Below are positions 34,341-46,131 of a stretch of DNA of 64,000 nucleotides, piece after piece (position 1 is the stretch's first letter; each line of letters opens with the position of its first letter). The notes below the pieces were generated by a model that was not told the DNA's origin, did no database searches, and was given only the letters and a program-made list of their open reading frames with translations. Position numbers and translations under genes: made by a program. The DNA is from Branchiostoma floridae (lineage: Eukaryota > Chordata > Leptocardii > Amphioxiformes > Branchiostomatidae), in the NCBI RefSeq assembly GCF_000003815.2, contig NC_049995.1, forward strand, positions 1,268,587 through 1,332,586, given 5' to 3'.

Positions 34341-35585
34341 CCGTCTGGTGCGGCTATTTCCAGAACTGTGTCTCGAATCTTAACTGGCCAAAACAAATAA
34401 CAATAATGTAAAAGACAAACATTTTAAATTCCTGTTTGAGATAATGTGTGCGTGTGTGTGTGTGTTTTGGGGGGGGGGGGGGACTGCCTCAAAATATATG
34501 CTCGCTTTTGCCAACCAACACATTGCTATCAACATTTTTTTTTACTGTATATGAAAACATTTGTAACATATATGTTACATGTATAAAAGGACAAAAGTGC
34601 AAATGACTGTACTGTCGAAGACAAGTCAAAGACCTAGCTTATGCCATTTGTCCTTGCAATTAACGATTTTGTTGTTGACGGATCATCTAAAAAAAAACTT
34701 ACGTAAGATCGTCACTTCCCCACGATTAAACGTTTGGTGTCTGGTGTGGCTATTTTCAGAACTGCTTGTCCACTTGTATCAAATCTTAACTGGCCAAAAC
34801 AAATGACAATAATGTAATAGACAAACATTTAAAATTCCTGTTAGAGATAATGGGGGGGGGGCTGCTTCAATAAAAGGACAAAAGTGCAAATGACTGTACT
34901 GTCGAAGACAAGTCAAAGACCTAGCTTATGCCATTTGTCCTTGCAATTAACGATTTTGTTGTTGACGGATCATCTAAAAAAAAACTTACGTAAGATCGTC
35001 ACTTCCCCACGATTAAACGTTTGGTGTCTGGTGTGGCTATTTTCAGAACTGCTTGTCCACTTGTATCAAATCTTAACTGGCCAAAACAAATGACAATAAT
35101 GTAATAGACAAACATTTAAAATTCCTGTTAGAGATAATGGGGGGGGGGGCTGCTTCAATAAAAGGACAAAAGTGCAAATGACTGTACTGTCGAAGACAAG
35201 TCAAAGACCTAGCTTATGACATTTGTCCTTGCAATTAACGATTTTGTTGTTGACGGATCATCTAAAAAAAAACTTACGTAAGATCGTCACTTCCCCACGA
35301 TTAAAGGTTTGGTGTCTGGTGTGGCTATTTTCAGAACTGTTTGTCCACTTGTATCAAATCTTAACTGGCCAAAACAAATGACAATAATGTAATAGACAAA
35401 CATTTAAAATTCCTGTTAGAGATAATGGGGGGAGGGGTGCTTCAATAAAAGGACAAAAGTGCAAATGACTGTACTGTCGAAGGCAAGTTAAATACCAAGC
35501 TTATGACATTTGTCCTTGCAATTAACGATTTTGTGGTTGACGGATCATCTAAAAAACACCTTACGTAAGATCGTCACTTAATTAC
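34340..35585 (+). repeat. 288-bp tandem repeat, about four copies
   Basis: Units start at 34584, 34872, 35160 and 35447 (AAAAGGACAAAAGTGCAAATG). The first three are nearly identical. A partial older copy precedes them, and a diverged single copy lies at 31350-31715. Each unit contains a G-run and the palindromic ACTTACGTAAG. The repeated 69-75-codon ORFs are artefacts. Confidence 0.9.
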
Positions 35586-38195
35586 GATACGATACAATAA
35601 GTGTTGTATAAGATGGTTACGTAAGATTCGCCAAGTAGTTCCCACGGTACTGATACACTTAAGTGCAGCTTAATCATAGACTTGTAGAAGCGACCGGTAA
35701 TTATCCTTTACAAGTTGGTAAATGAGGTGTAAGAGTTCTGACGATGGAAAGAGGCGATGGCAAGGTAATAAGCTGCACCCATGAGAAATAAGTGGCCCGC
35801 ATGTACTGATTATGTAAGAGAAAAACGACCTTCGAAGTCCTCACATGTCCATTCCCCAACAACAAGTCTATTAAGATCAAGAACATTTATAATAGTACAA
35901 GAGAAAAATGTATGTTAATTTGAATATCTTGAAAGAAATAAAACCCTTCAATTTTGAAATTTGAGTTTCATGATAAAAAGAAATTAATAAACCAAATTTA
36001 CTTGTAGGTAGGTTTCCATGATTTAGTCCTACATCATCACTCGTTGATATACAATGCAGGTCTACTAGGAGGCTGTGATTAGTTGCATCTCGTTATTGAG
36101 CACAAAAGCCTTATTCAAAATTGACCAATAGCATCGAAAGTTGCCAAAGCATACAGGCTGGTGATGTCATATTTACCTGTGTAAAAGAAGTACGTATTGG
36201 TTAGACTCTATTGGAGCACGCCCCTTTCAGCCCTGCCTTTCTCATGTCTTTGCCGCACACACGTCAAACGTCTCACTACCACTGCGCCGTTCCCTCTGTG
36301 ACAGACGTCGTCCTAGAAGACAAGTTGGAAACAGCAGGTGAGCACCAGATATTTACAAGACGTCAAATATCTTCTTTGTTTTTATCTTTTTTCTTAGGTC
36401 CTAGGCCCTATCTTTATTTCACCTTGTGGTGCAGTAACTCCAATGTACTAAAATCTCTTTTAGCATTTTTTTTGTTGCGCAGTTACTTCTATGTACTAAA
36501 ATCTCTTTTAGTCTTTTTTATAGCTTCATTCCAATATGTTTCATTATGCGCAATAGCCCTACCCGAATAGACCTTACGGACGTTATGTACTTTTTTATAC
36601 ATACTGGCTGATCACATGGGGTTCTTTAAAATGTTATAATGTTTTTTTGTGTGCCAATTGCTAATGAAAAGAGGCTCGGAAAAGAGAATACTAGAAATTT
36701 GCAATTACACGAACTTGTATCCCCATGTTGCCCGCGGTTGTTTGCTTGCTGGACCTACTTTAGAAATTGCTTTGTCTTTTGATCATAACCTTCAGAACCA
36801 TATTGTATATCGTGCAAAGCAGCTTTTAAATTGAACACCTATGTACCGTAAAGAGAACGGCTATGTCGTAAAATGCCTATGTAAATTCAAAATGCAAGGA
36901 AGATAGGGTAAAAGAACAAAAATGTAACTAAATGAAAGTTGAAGGAACAAAAAATACGTTATACACTGTTTTCCAATCTTAGCAATATTTAGATATTGGC
37001 CTTCATTCTACGGCTTTTTAGGTAGGAAATGCCATACGGGGGGACCCGCATTCCCCAAGGTTCCATTACGACCACAGGTATGATCGTTCAAATGTAAGAA
37101 TCCGAAACATTTGCAGGATTCAACTAATAAATCTTATAGCCATAAGCCATAGGAAGGCTATTCCCTAAGACTGTACTCCAGCATCCATCGTCCTTTCTCT
37201 GTGTGGACTGCAGCTGGTGTTGTAATCTTGCAGAATGGCATTTGGTCCAATATTGAAGAGGTAGGATATTGCTACTGGATGGAGGATGGTGTCCCTATAT
37301 CTCACCACATTGAAGTTGCCTGGAATGATGACGAGTCTTGTTTTTCCTATGGCGGTTATACCGCCCTACACCATGACGCTGCCTCCAACACCAAATGCCA
37401 AAAGTTACTCTTGTCGTGTCAGCGTGCGGTTCTCTTTGCCGCATCCGCACTTTGATTTGTCCATCCGACTATCGAAAGGGCAGATATACTCTACTCTAAG
37501 CGTGCTAAAACCTTGTATGTTCCGTATATCAAGTGTGAGGTGAAAAAAAGATTGATTTAAGCAGCGACACACGCGCCAATATCAACAGTACGGTACAATG
37601 TTGAACAGAAGCAGGGAAATTTGGGCACTTTTTTTTGTGACCCACTCATGTAAGCAGGCCTTGTGCTCGTTTCATGTGTTTACCTTCATGATAATTTTGA
37701 TACCATAGGAAAGAAAATCACACAAGCTTTCTATTGATATATAATACATTGAAATTGATGCATAAGTAACGGAAATATGATATACCAAAGTTGATATTCC
37801 AAACTTTTTGTGCCGAGTGTATCTATAAATATCATTTTCCTTCTCTGTATACGATAAGTATACGATTATGTATACTGCTTTACTTTGCAATTTGTTTGCC
37901 TTCGGGCATGACATTGTAATAAAGATATCAAAATTGCAAGACATTAATCTTGCAAATAGAAGTACCATAATTTACAGAATTCATGAGAAAAAGGTATAAT
38001 AGCTTTCTTTGATTGAATAAAAATGTCATACTTCGAACAGTTATTGTTGTAACATTTAGACAATATAAATGTAGCACCATAGTGTTTGTTATGGTTAATT
38101 ACTATTATTTTTTTTAGTTTTTAACGTCAATGTCGAAAACGCGAACAAGGTGTAAAAACAACATTCATGTTAACGTTCTTTATTTCTTATTCAGT
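35586..38195. other. Upstream region of gene 3
   Basis: No recognised gene. 36305-36337 (after GTGACAG, before GTGAGC) is a possible 5' non-coding exon of gene 3. ORFs at 36211 and 37201 have no domain and are not supported. Confidence 0.4.
36305..36337 (+). other. Candidate 5' UTR exon of gene 3
   Basis: Bounded by acceptor-like GTGACAG and a strong donor AG|GTGAGC. Could equally be the end of a first exon starting near 36200. Splicing to 38196 would place it ahead of the ATG. Confidence 0.25.
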
Positions 38196-38203
38196 TCTTT
38201 AAC

Positions 38204-38336
38204 ATGAAGAAGGCAGTGGGGGTAGGAGTGCCCTTGGTGCTGGTTCTGACCGTCGCCGCGTACCTTGCTGTGACGTGGTATGGAAAGGATGAAGCAACCA
38301 AAGGCCGAATCATCAAAAAATCTGTACAACTAGACG
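38204..38336 (+). CDS. Gene 3 exon: membrane anchor
   Basis: ATG at 38204 follows acceptor TTCAG (38194). Hydrophobic residues 5-27 (VGVGVPLVLVLTVAAYLAV) after two Lys suggest a type II signal anchor. Donor GTAAGG at 38337, phase 1. Confidence 0.75.
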
Positions 38337-38798
38337 GTAAGGGTCTTGCTCATTAATACATACATTAACAACAGTTTTTGACAGAAGTCTTGGTGGTTCC
38401 ATAGACTCCAAGCAGATCTAACGGTGGAAAAATATAGCATTATAAAGCTGACGAGTATTTAAGACGGTCAATGACAGCCATTGATTGTCATTTGGCTGAT
38501 TAGACTCCTTGTTGTCCTTTTTTCGGCTAAACACCTTGGCCAGCTTTTTAGTACTATCTTATGTCACCGTAGGATTAGTAGCATCACTGCATTTAAACCG
38601 CTTGCCAATATTCGGTGTCGGCCAAGATGTTGGCTGCTTGTGTTAACTAAAAGGTGCTAGGTAGCTAAATAATAAGCAGTGCCAAGGAAAGCCTCTAGCT
38701 AAAGGGGAACCAAATCTGATCATTTACAGCTTTTATCACACCCTATACACACACTAATTAAGTATAAAACTAATCCACAAAGCCATATCTTGTACACA

Positions 38799-38804
38799 AA
38801 CACA

Positions 38805-38850
<46 letters not shown>
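38799..38850 (+). repeat. (CA)n microsatellite
   Basis: About 25 CA units in gene 3 intron 1. Confidence 0.95.
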
Positions 38851-38852
<2 letters not shown>

Positions 38853-39027
38853 TGCTAGTGAAATTATAACCTCCATGAAAATTTAGGAATAATAAATGGC
38901 AAAACTAAGGGTCATCAATAGGGCTGTCTTTATGAAGGTTAAGGGTGAAAAATCTTACCGTCAGTTTTTGCAGATGTATGGCAAGAACATCAATGATAAC
39001 GTTTAAAATCCCTTTTTTTTGCTCCAG

Positions 39028-39144
39028 AATTGCCTGATGACATCAGTGAAGCCATGAAAGCAGCGGCGGCTGAACATGCTCCGACTTACGTCCCTGACAA
39101 ACGCTTCCTGGGGGCAATTGCGAAGATGGCTGGAGACCTTTTGT
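39028..39144 (+). CDS. Gene 3 exon: helical stalk
   Basis: Acceptor CTCCAG, donor GTAAGC, phase 1-1, 117 nt. Encodes ELPDDISEAMKAAAAEHAP...FLGAIAKMAGDLL; no known domain. Confidence 0.7.
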
Positions 39145-39569
39145 GTAAGCTACTATAATTGCCTTTTTCTATATGCCCTTTGGTACTTAGTTCCGTGTGC
39201 TTACAACATTTTATTTTCAACAAAGTATTCGATCCCTACCCTGCTTTTCTGTGACCAATTGCCGTCTATCCCCCAGTAATAATGACATAAAGCCGAGAGT
39301 AAGTGGTATGGTTTTGGGCACCCTAGCGGCTTGTTTTGGAACTGCAGGGCAAGTTTATCGTGAGACTTTGAAAGGGAATAACTCAAGAAGGGGTTGACGG
39401 ATTGTCATGATTTTTGGTATGTAGATAGCTTAAGTGATGCCTCATATTGTTACATAATAACTATGCAAATTGGAATCTAAATTATATAATCCATTCGAAA
39501 ACTGACAAACACAATTACTATAGCAGTTGTAAAAGATAGAATCATTTGGTAAAGGTATAGGGTCGTGGA

Positions 39570-40080
39570 ACTCTAGTTTGGCCATATTTCAGTCTCAAAT
39601 GGATAGAAAGCAATGCAGATTTAGACCATTTGATCTTAAAACTTGCCTAGGATTAGTGTTATGGCAAGGGCTAGGATTAGGGCTAAGTAAGGGTAGGGGT
39701 TTGTTGTAGAAAACATGTTTCCAAGGAGATGTAGTTTGGGCCATATCTTGGTCTGAAATGGATAGAAAACATTCAAATTTTGACCATTTTTTAATACAAC
39801 TTATTGTTAGTGTTAGTGTTAGGGTTAGGTTCTAAGTTTGGGTAAGGTTTAGGGCTAGAGTTAGGGTATGGGGTTCGTGGTAGAAAATCTGTTTTGTTGG
39901 TCATTCCGGTCTGAAACATCCAGATTTTTACCATTTTTAATGACTGCTTAGGGTTAGTGTTATGGGAAAGGCTAGGGTTATGGTAAGAATATGAGTTCAT
40001 GGTAAAAAATTTGTTTTCGAGGAAGTGTATTTTTTTACCATATTTCGTATGAGTAAGGGCTAGGTTTAGGGTTAGAGGCC
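39570..40080 (+). repeat. Degenerate ~180-bp tandem repeat rich in GTTAGGG
   Basis: About three copies, each with GGTCTGAAA(TGGATAG), TTTTGACCATTTTT, GTTAGTGTTA.GG and GGTAGAAAA. The telomere-like GTTAGGG words are part of the unit. In gene 3 intron 2. Confidence 0.65.
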
Positions 40081-40151
40081 GATTTATTGGCAGTCAAATT
40101 TCTATTGAATGCGGTTTTCTTACATCTTCCGCCATTATCTTTCTTGTTTAG

Positions 40152-40328
40152 CAAAAGTGAAGCCGGTCAACCCCCAGCAACTAAAACAAGCAATTAATCA
40201 ACTGGGTTCTGCGAGGAACATGGGCCCAGACATCATGTCCGACGCTGTTAAAAACGAGCAAGAGGTGACCGGAGAGGTTGAAAAAGAGGTGGCAGAAAAA
40301 ACAATAGAAAACTTATTTGGAGGATCAG
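40152..40328 (+). CDS. Gene 3 exon: helical stalk
   Basis: Acceptor GTTTAG, donor GTAAGT, phase 1-1, 177 nt. Charged and helical (EQEVTGEVEKEVAEKTIENL); probably a stalk between membrane and Cys-rich modules. Confidence 0.75.
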
Positions 40329-40530
40329 GTAAGTAATGCCATCAATTCTCAACACTTTGTGTAACATAAGTCTAAGCTGATTGTCTGCCAAAAAATGTCT
40401 CCATGACTTTGAATAAAAGACTTCATTTACTTAGTTACAAGAAATTACCCTCAGCCTACAAATATATAAAATCTATATTTGACCAATAATTCAATCTAAC
40501 GTTATGGCTTCAAAACGTTTTCTGCTACAG

Positions 40531-40569
40531 CTAATATAGGTAGCCAGAACGGGAATCCAAAGGTTTTAG
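40531..40569 (+). CDS. Gene 3 small exon
   Basis: 39 nt between CTACAG and GTAAAG, phase 1-1, encoding about 13 residues (NIGSQNGNPKVLG). Supported by phase only. Confidence 0.5.
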
Positions 40570-41501
40570 GTAAAGGTGCCACAATCGCCTCCCGTAGCTG
40601 TGGAACAGTACCATCTCACAGGGAAGTGTTAAGGAGGTCGGCTATTGGTGTACTGTGTTCGTAAGCGAACTCCTTTTAGTTCAGACAAGTTCAACGGTGA
40701 TGACGATGTTGTGATGTTAGTAAGAGCCTTGTTGATTTTGTTATGCCGTTATCTGTCTACTCCACTCGAACTGTCAACTCCTTCCTTTGGCTCCCCGTCA
40801 GCACATTCAACTCCTGCAGCTGGTTCTTGGATTTTCCTTCTTAAGGTTCTTAAGTCTGGTGTTGTAGAACTGTTTTTGGCAGGCTTGATCTCCCTCAGAA
40901 TCTTGTTACGATGTTTGCGCCAGTCTTTCCAGTTCTTTTGATTGAAAGCCGACTGTCTTCACTTCATTGAGGACTTGATACTGGGTGAGATCCAAGGTTT
41001 GTCACGTACAGACTTAAGAGGGAAATGTGTTGCTATTGTCTGTTGTAATGTAGAAGGCAGTAGTGTCCCGTTTTCCTGACACATCATCCCACTGGTGCTG
41101 AGTCACCCACTGACCAAAAGATCGGGTACTGGAGAGTCCTTCATCGGTCGGGTTTGTCGTTTTATGGTCTTGTTCTGGAGTGCTCGGTGCTTTCGTGTTA
41201 ACAACACAATGTTGTGATCACACTGACAACATCAGATAGTGGGCATTCCTCAACCTGCAGGAAAGACTAGCTGTAGCAGAAGACAGACGGTACTGGAGAT
41301 AACTGTCAATCTTCATGTTTACCTTGTCCCCGCAACGACCGGGAGGTCTAGGGACTAGGTGGGTAGGTAGGCTGTGATCAACACGACCAAGAGGCGACGT
41401 TGCAGAGGAAGGGTTATAATAATCAGTGAGATTAGTTATGATCAGATCTTATTCTGCAGACGAACAGCGGTGGTTTAACGAAATTTTATCATACAATACA
41501 G

Positions 41502-41741
41502 GATGTACCCTAGGATCACAGCTCGACACCGAATGCCTCGAGTGTAAGCACTACTCCGTTGCTAAGGATGATGGAACTACTCAATGCGTGCCAACATGTC
41601 CTCTCAACCTAAAACCGTAACCAAATGAAATGAAGTGCTGGGCATGTAAATACTACGCCGTCCGCATGGAAGATGAGACACTTAAATGCGTTACAGCGTG
41701 CCCCGCCAACCACGCAGTCGGTGACGACGATATATGCAAAC
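41502..41741 (+). CDS. Gene 3 exon: furin-like repeats with premature stop
   Basis: Acceptor ATACAG, donor GTAAGT, phase 1-1. Encodes CLECKHYSVAKDDGTTQCV..CP, then TAA at 41618-41620. The same frame then resumes as CWACKYYAVRMED..LKCVTACP. Homologous to 1-211, where the position is open, so the stop is a lesion in a conserved domain. Confidence 0.8.
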
Positions 41742-41863
41742 GTAAGTCCAAATTGAATACTGCTTTAAACTAGATGCAAATACATGGTCTGCTTGTTAAC
41801 TCTTATGCACGTTTCACATAGTCTGATTGTAGCCATGCTATTTCACAACTGTTTTCTTTATAG

Positions 41864-42331
41864 CTTTTTGGAGGGATGACAGGACATGTGGTTCAGGACA
41901 TGTCGCAGCAGGAAAGAATCCGGGACATTTAAAAAAAAACTTGTTGTTTTTGTAACCATCAACATGTATCATAATTATTCCTTGACAATTGTGGCAATCA
42001 TGTCGTGTATTGTGGTTATACATAATAGCCTGTATATGCACATGAGAGAAATGCTTATACGAAGATTCGTTTTCCATGTGCAATACCTATTGTGCCTAAG
42101 AAATGTACTCTTACTTATACGACACTAGTACTTCAAATTACTCCCTGTACAGTAGCTTGGATACTATGTTTTTGACAAATGTACTATTTGTTTTTTTTTA
42201 CGAATAAAGCCTTGAAAAAAAAAAGAATCCCGGACAGTGTGACCCCAGCAGTGCTGAGCCCTGTTGTTCCCCACAGGGATTGTGTAGAGCTAGCGCCAAC
42301 CACTGCACCTGCTCAGGCTGTACTGACTACC
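41864..42331 (+). pseudogene. Gene 3 hevein-like exon split by retroposed insert
   Basis: WRDDRTCGSGHVAAGKNPG is cut off by an insert, and NPGQCDPSSAEPCCSPQGLC and HCTCSGCTDYR follow it. Without insert and duplication the exon is 159 nt, a multiple of three, like its paralogues (174 and 162 nt). Confidence 0.85.
41928..42221 (+). mobile_element. Retroposed insert with poly(A) tail in a coding exon
   Basis: 294 nt ending in GAATAAAGCC then A(10). Flanked by 15-bp repeats AAAGAATCCGGGACA (41913-41927) and AAAGAATCCCGGACA (42222-42236), one mismatch. AATAAA, poly(A) and target-site duplication are the marks of LINE-mediated retroposition. The source (5'-truncated LINE end or an mRNA 3' end) is not identified. 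Confidence 0.85.
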
Positions 42332-42644
42332 GTACGTATAACTCCAAAATAAAGAAAATGATGCATTCCAAACTTTGCATTTGTACTTGTATTGTAAAGG
42401 GTAGTAAAGGTTTAATATACCAATTATCAGCTAAATGTGCTAATATATCATTAAACCGCATGGCATAGCATATCTGCCGCATTTACCCACATTTACCAGG
42501 TGGATGCAAATTTGCATGTGTCAAGATTTATGTACAGTACGGGGTATTCATAAAATCTGTGAGTTTACCGACAAAACCGCGTGGAATATTTCTTTCTTGC
42601 GTGATTACAACTTCATTGTTCCGATTATGCTTCCTCTTTCACAG

Positions 42645-43088
42645 GATGGCTGGACATGGATACGGTAAGGGTTGTTGGGCAATCAGGACATCCGTATGAG
42701 CACGGAGGAGTGATATATGATCCACAAAAAACCTTGGATGGGGACGTAGGAACCTGGTGGAACCCTCAAGTCCCCAATCGATGGTATAACAACTGGTACA
42801 TCGCTTACGACCTCGGAGCGCCCTTCACACTGATCAAAGTCACCATGAATAACTTTGGAGACTTCAACCATGACGTTAAAAAATTCCGATTGCAAAAGTC
42901 AGAGAAGAAGATGCCATGGAGCTGGTCGGTTGTCACGTACGTTACTAACGTGAGAGCCAGCACGAATGCTCGACAGGAATTCGGCGGTTTCAGAGCAACA
43001 GCGCAGTATTGGCTATTCATAGTCAAGGAGACTCAGTCTGGCTGGCAGCCGTGGTTAAAAGAAGTGCAATTCCATGGATTCACAACTG
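42645..43088 (+). CDS. Gene 3 exon: F5/8 type C (discoidin-like) domain
   Basis: Acceptor TCACAG, donor GTAACT, phase 1-1, 444 nt, fully open. Features: KTLDGDVGTWWNP, WYIAYDLGAPFTLIKVTM, FRLQKS, YWLFIVKET and WLKEVQFHG, typical of galactose-binding-like F5/8C domains. Not present in the visible part of gene 1. Confidence 0.8.
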
Positions 43089-43714
43089 GTAACTGGTATA
43101 TTATATTTCTCTATATTTATAAACAGTTAATATCTGCTAAAGGGCGTCTGGTCCTCAAGCTTTCTATGTACTTTAATATCTCTTAATTAGTTGACCTCTA
43201 ACGATTTGTTACCTGCTTTCAACGCCTTATACTAAACGGCCTAAATTTCTGTATCCTAGGGATTTTTTTTGTATCTTCTTACATGTGTGATAGTCACTTA
43301 ACTGTTTTGTAAAGCTCATCCCGTCTACTGTTAGCGAAAGCAAAATCATATAAGACACAGTGCATTAGAAGCCAGTCCTTATGGAGGTACTTGTATTTAG
43401 AAAATGATTATTGCCGAAAAAAACGAAAATCCAGATAAGGTAAATAAGACAAAAGTCAGATTTTTATCCTCCAAAAATATGATCTATCAGAAAATAACAT
43501 TTACTTTTAGGTGCTTTAGAAGGAATAACACCCCCCAATCTCCCCCTTCTGCCATATCATTACTCATTACCATTAGGGCAAAATGCCTAACTATAAATTT
43601 AACGATTTTTACCATAAACAAGTCCTGTACAAACCACAACCACACATTTTAAATGAAAACATCCTCACCCTTTGGTGATACTTCCCAACCCTTAACCCCA
43701 ACCTGCCAATTCAT

Positions 43715-44085
43715 GCGTGAGATCGCGTGGAGCAGCGGCAGTGTATTTGTCTCAGGACCGAGAGGTCTGGAGTTCGAATCCGGCTGCGTGTCACAGATTT
43801 TGTGCCCTTGGGAAAGGCACTATACACGGCTTTCCCCGCTCTACTCAGGTCAAAATGAGTACTCGGCTACGGCTAGGGCCGTCTTTCAGATAGAACGTAA
43901 AATGGAGGTCCCGTGTCTGGGGAGAGCCATGCCCCAGGCACGTTACAAAACCTACCATACGTGCGATGGTGCGTTGTGAGTCCGCATACAGTCCCTTGGC
44001 CGCACCTGGAGCAGTTGCTGTCGTATTGAGGTCACTTGAGTGGCGCTCGAGACTCTTGCGATTTAGCCCCGACCGCCCCCCCCCT
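43715..44085 (+). mobile_element. tRNA-headed SINE, nearly full length
   Basis: The head has an A-box-like GCGTGGAGCAGCGG (about 43725-43738) and B-box AGTTCGAATCC (43771-43781). The body continues TGGGAAAGGCACTATACACG, AGAACGTAAAATGGAGGTCC, CACGTTACAAAACC and GTCGTATTGAGGTCACTTGAG. It replaces the region where gene 3's missing F-lectin exon would lie. Confidence 0.85.
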
Positions 44086-44249
44086 CTCCCGACGTTTCAT
44101 GTTGTCATAGATGCAAAGGAAAATTCAAGATGCATGTCACAATATTACAGCAGTGATAGTGGCACTGAATCTACCAACGTTTACACATATATTATGTGGC
44201 TTTCATCTGTATGTACAATGTGCTATTGCTCCGTCTCCAATCTCCACAG

Positions 44250-44491
44250 CGTGGTCATCTTTAACAACGATGACCAAATCAACCCCTTCAACATCCACAT
44301 CGGGGATTCCGAGGACGTAAGCGCGAACCCCAAGTGCGGTGGTGACCATCCTTATGTCAGGAGTTCGAATCCACGTGAGGAATCAATATCCATGAACGTT
44401 CCTTGTGCTGGAATGCGAGGACATTATGTGGGCATCCGTGCACCCGGATCTTCCCGAGTTCTCTCCTTGTGCGAGGTCCGAGTGTTTTCTG
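44250..44491 (+). pseudogene. Gene 3: orphan C-half of an F-lectin domain
   Basis: Acceptor CCACAG, donor GTAGGC, phase 2 to 1. VVIFNNDDQINPFNIHIGDS, NPKCGGDH, MRGHYVGIRAPGSSR and LSLCEVRV. The N-half exon is absent from 43089-44249, where a SINE lies instead. The RRDCC..R motif is missing. Splicing from the F5/8C exon would be out of frame. Confidence 0.8.
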
Positions 44492-45339
44492 GTAGGCCTA
44501 TGTGATAAGTGCGGTAGGACGTGTAAATCCAGAATCGGACTTATCAGCCACCAAAGAACACATGCGGTCAACCTGATGTGACGTCATCGTCGGCACCGAC
44601 GGACAGCCTTAAGCAAAGTAAGCAACTGTATTAAGTTTACATGATGATGGCTTAATTAATATATGACCGAAGCGCGCAGGTGCTGGCCACGATGATGCCC
44701 TTGATTTGTCATACAATTGACGAAATGCAAATCTCGTTGTGCGTTTGTCACAGAAATTTTAAGTTATTGCACAAGAAAGCCAGGCATGGGAGTCTGCCAA
44801 ATTGTATCCCGCTTTTTATTTGTGGTATGTATGTGGAACAGCCATAAAATCGAAATCCTTCAGTTATCTTCATCACGTTCTGTAACCCCTTAAAAAAATG
44901 AAAATAGAAATTACGGTTGAAATTGCGTTGGCCATCCTAAAAAAAATTAAGTAGATACGAGCATAACCTTTTTATTTCCATATAGTACGGACTGACTAGT
45001 TTTACAGACCAAAGCTAATAACGAAGCATCGGTGTTAATATGGCTTAGTAGGGTTCTGCCAGCACCACAAAAGACGCATTTGAATTCTTTATCTCTGAAT
45101 TTGTGAGTTTAAGAGGCTCATTATCACAGTGGCACAAGTGAATGGTTTTAATGTTGCTGGAGATATAGAGGGAAACATCTAGTTGTTCAGAATGCATGGA
45201 TCATTTTCTACAGCGCGATTAGTGTGAGGTTTTTATTTCGTATTCTTCGTATTTGCACAATGTAATAGAACAGGTAATTATGTTTAACTGTGAGCTGTAT
45301 TATGGCAAAGATATATTATATAGTACCAGTAAATTCCAG

Positions 45340-45470
45340 TTAATTGCACAACGGATAATCACACACTTAATTGTTAAATGCACAAAATTACAGAATCCCT
45401 TGGAGGTGTGGTCCAGCTTAATAACTTTGTTTTGTTGCACTATTCGGATAATTGCACGAAAAGCACTGTC
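45340..45470. repeat. Dispersed repeat (copy 2 of 2)
   Basis: Partner of 23480-23610 (see there). Confidence 0.6.
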
Positions 45471-45514
45471 AAATGATTTATTTGCAGCCAGTAGGTACCC
45501 AAAGTGCAAGTTAT

Positions 45515-45714
45515 GAGGCTCATTAACGTGGTCGAGGCGCCTCCTTGAGCACGGGACCCCCATTTTACGTTCCTCCCTGAAGACGATTTCTTGAAATGCT
45601 TCGTGAGGCTACAGCATCCGGTCGTCCTCGGGTGGCCTCCCATCCAAGATCTGACCGGACTACGCGTTGCTTAACTTCCGTATCGAATGATCGGGTGTAT
45701 TCGACGGTCGTAGA
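45515..45714 (-). mobile_element. 5S rRNA-headed SINE
   Basis: On the - strand, 45714 to 45606 reads like a shortened 5S rRNA: TCTACGACC, CACCCGATC, CGGAAGTTAAGCA, CTTGGATGGGAGGCC and GGATGCTGTAGCCT. It is followed by GGAACGTAAAATGGGGGTCC, the same body as the tRNA-headed SINE at 43715. The 5S part is about 109 nt against 120 for a gene, so it is not a functional rRNA. Confidence 0.75.
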
Positions 45715-46037
45715 TCGGTGCTTTTTATGCAAATGGGTCATTTCATGTTACTTTCTAAATCATGATTGTTCGTATTTACTTGTTGTAAATACTCTCCAGC
45801 AACAATAAAACAAATTACCAGAGCCACTGCGCAGAGCAGATGCAGGGTCTTCAAAATGACAATAAGTCACTAATGTGAAATTTCTGTTTTCCGTGGTTCT
45901 GGTAAACTCCTAATGCATCCTCTAAAGTCTAGTACTTGCAGTTTATAAAACTTGGTTGCCAATGTTTTATGGAAATACAAAATTGTGTTCATATGTTAAT
46001 CAAATTTATCCGAGTGGCCATCGCAATTTTTCAGCTT

Positions 46038-46131
46038 TAATTTTTGGATTATACAGAAACATGATAACAAAATTTGAATTGTTAATTTTTGGATTATACA
46101 GAAACATGATAACAAAATTTGAATTGTTAAT
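46038..46131 (+). repeat. 45-bp tandem duplication
   Basis: Two identical copies of a unit starting TTAATTTTTGGATTATACAG. Confidence 0.9.

Noticed and set aside
34579-35093. Two near-identical 69-75-codon ORFs
   Set aside because: They are the same frame of consecutive 288-bp repeat units; not conserved in the diverged copies.
37201-37455. 84-codon ORF
   Set aside because: No recognisable motif or paralogue in the window, and no matching splice context to gene 3.
39570-40080. Interstitial telomere (TTAGGG)n
   Set aside because: GTTAGGG words are scattered within a ~180-bp degenerate repeat, not a pure hexamer array.
45606-45714. 5S rRNA gene
   Set aside because: Shortened to about 109 nt and diverged, and continuous with a SINE body. 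Called a 5S-headed SINE.
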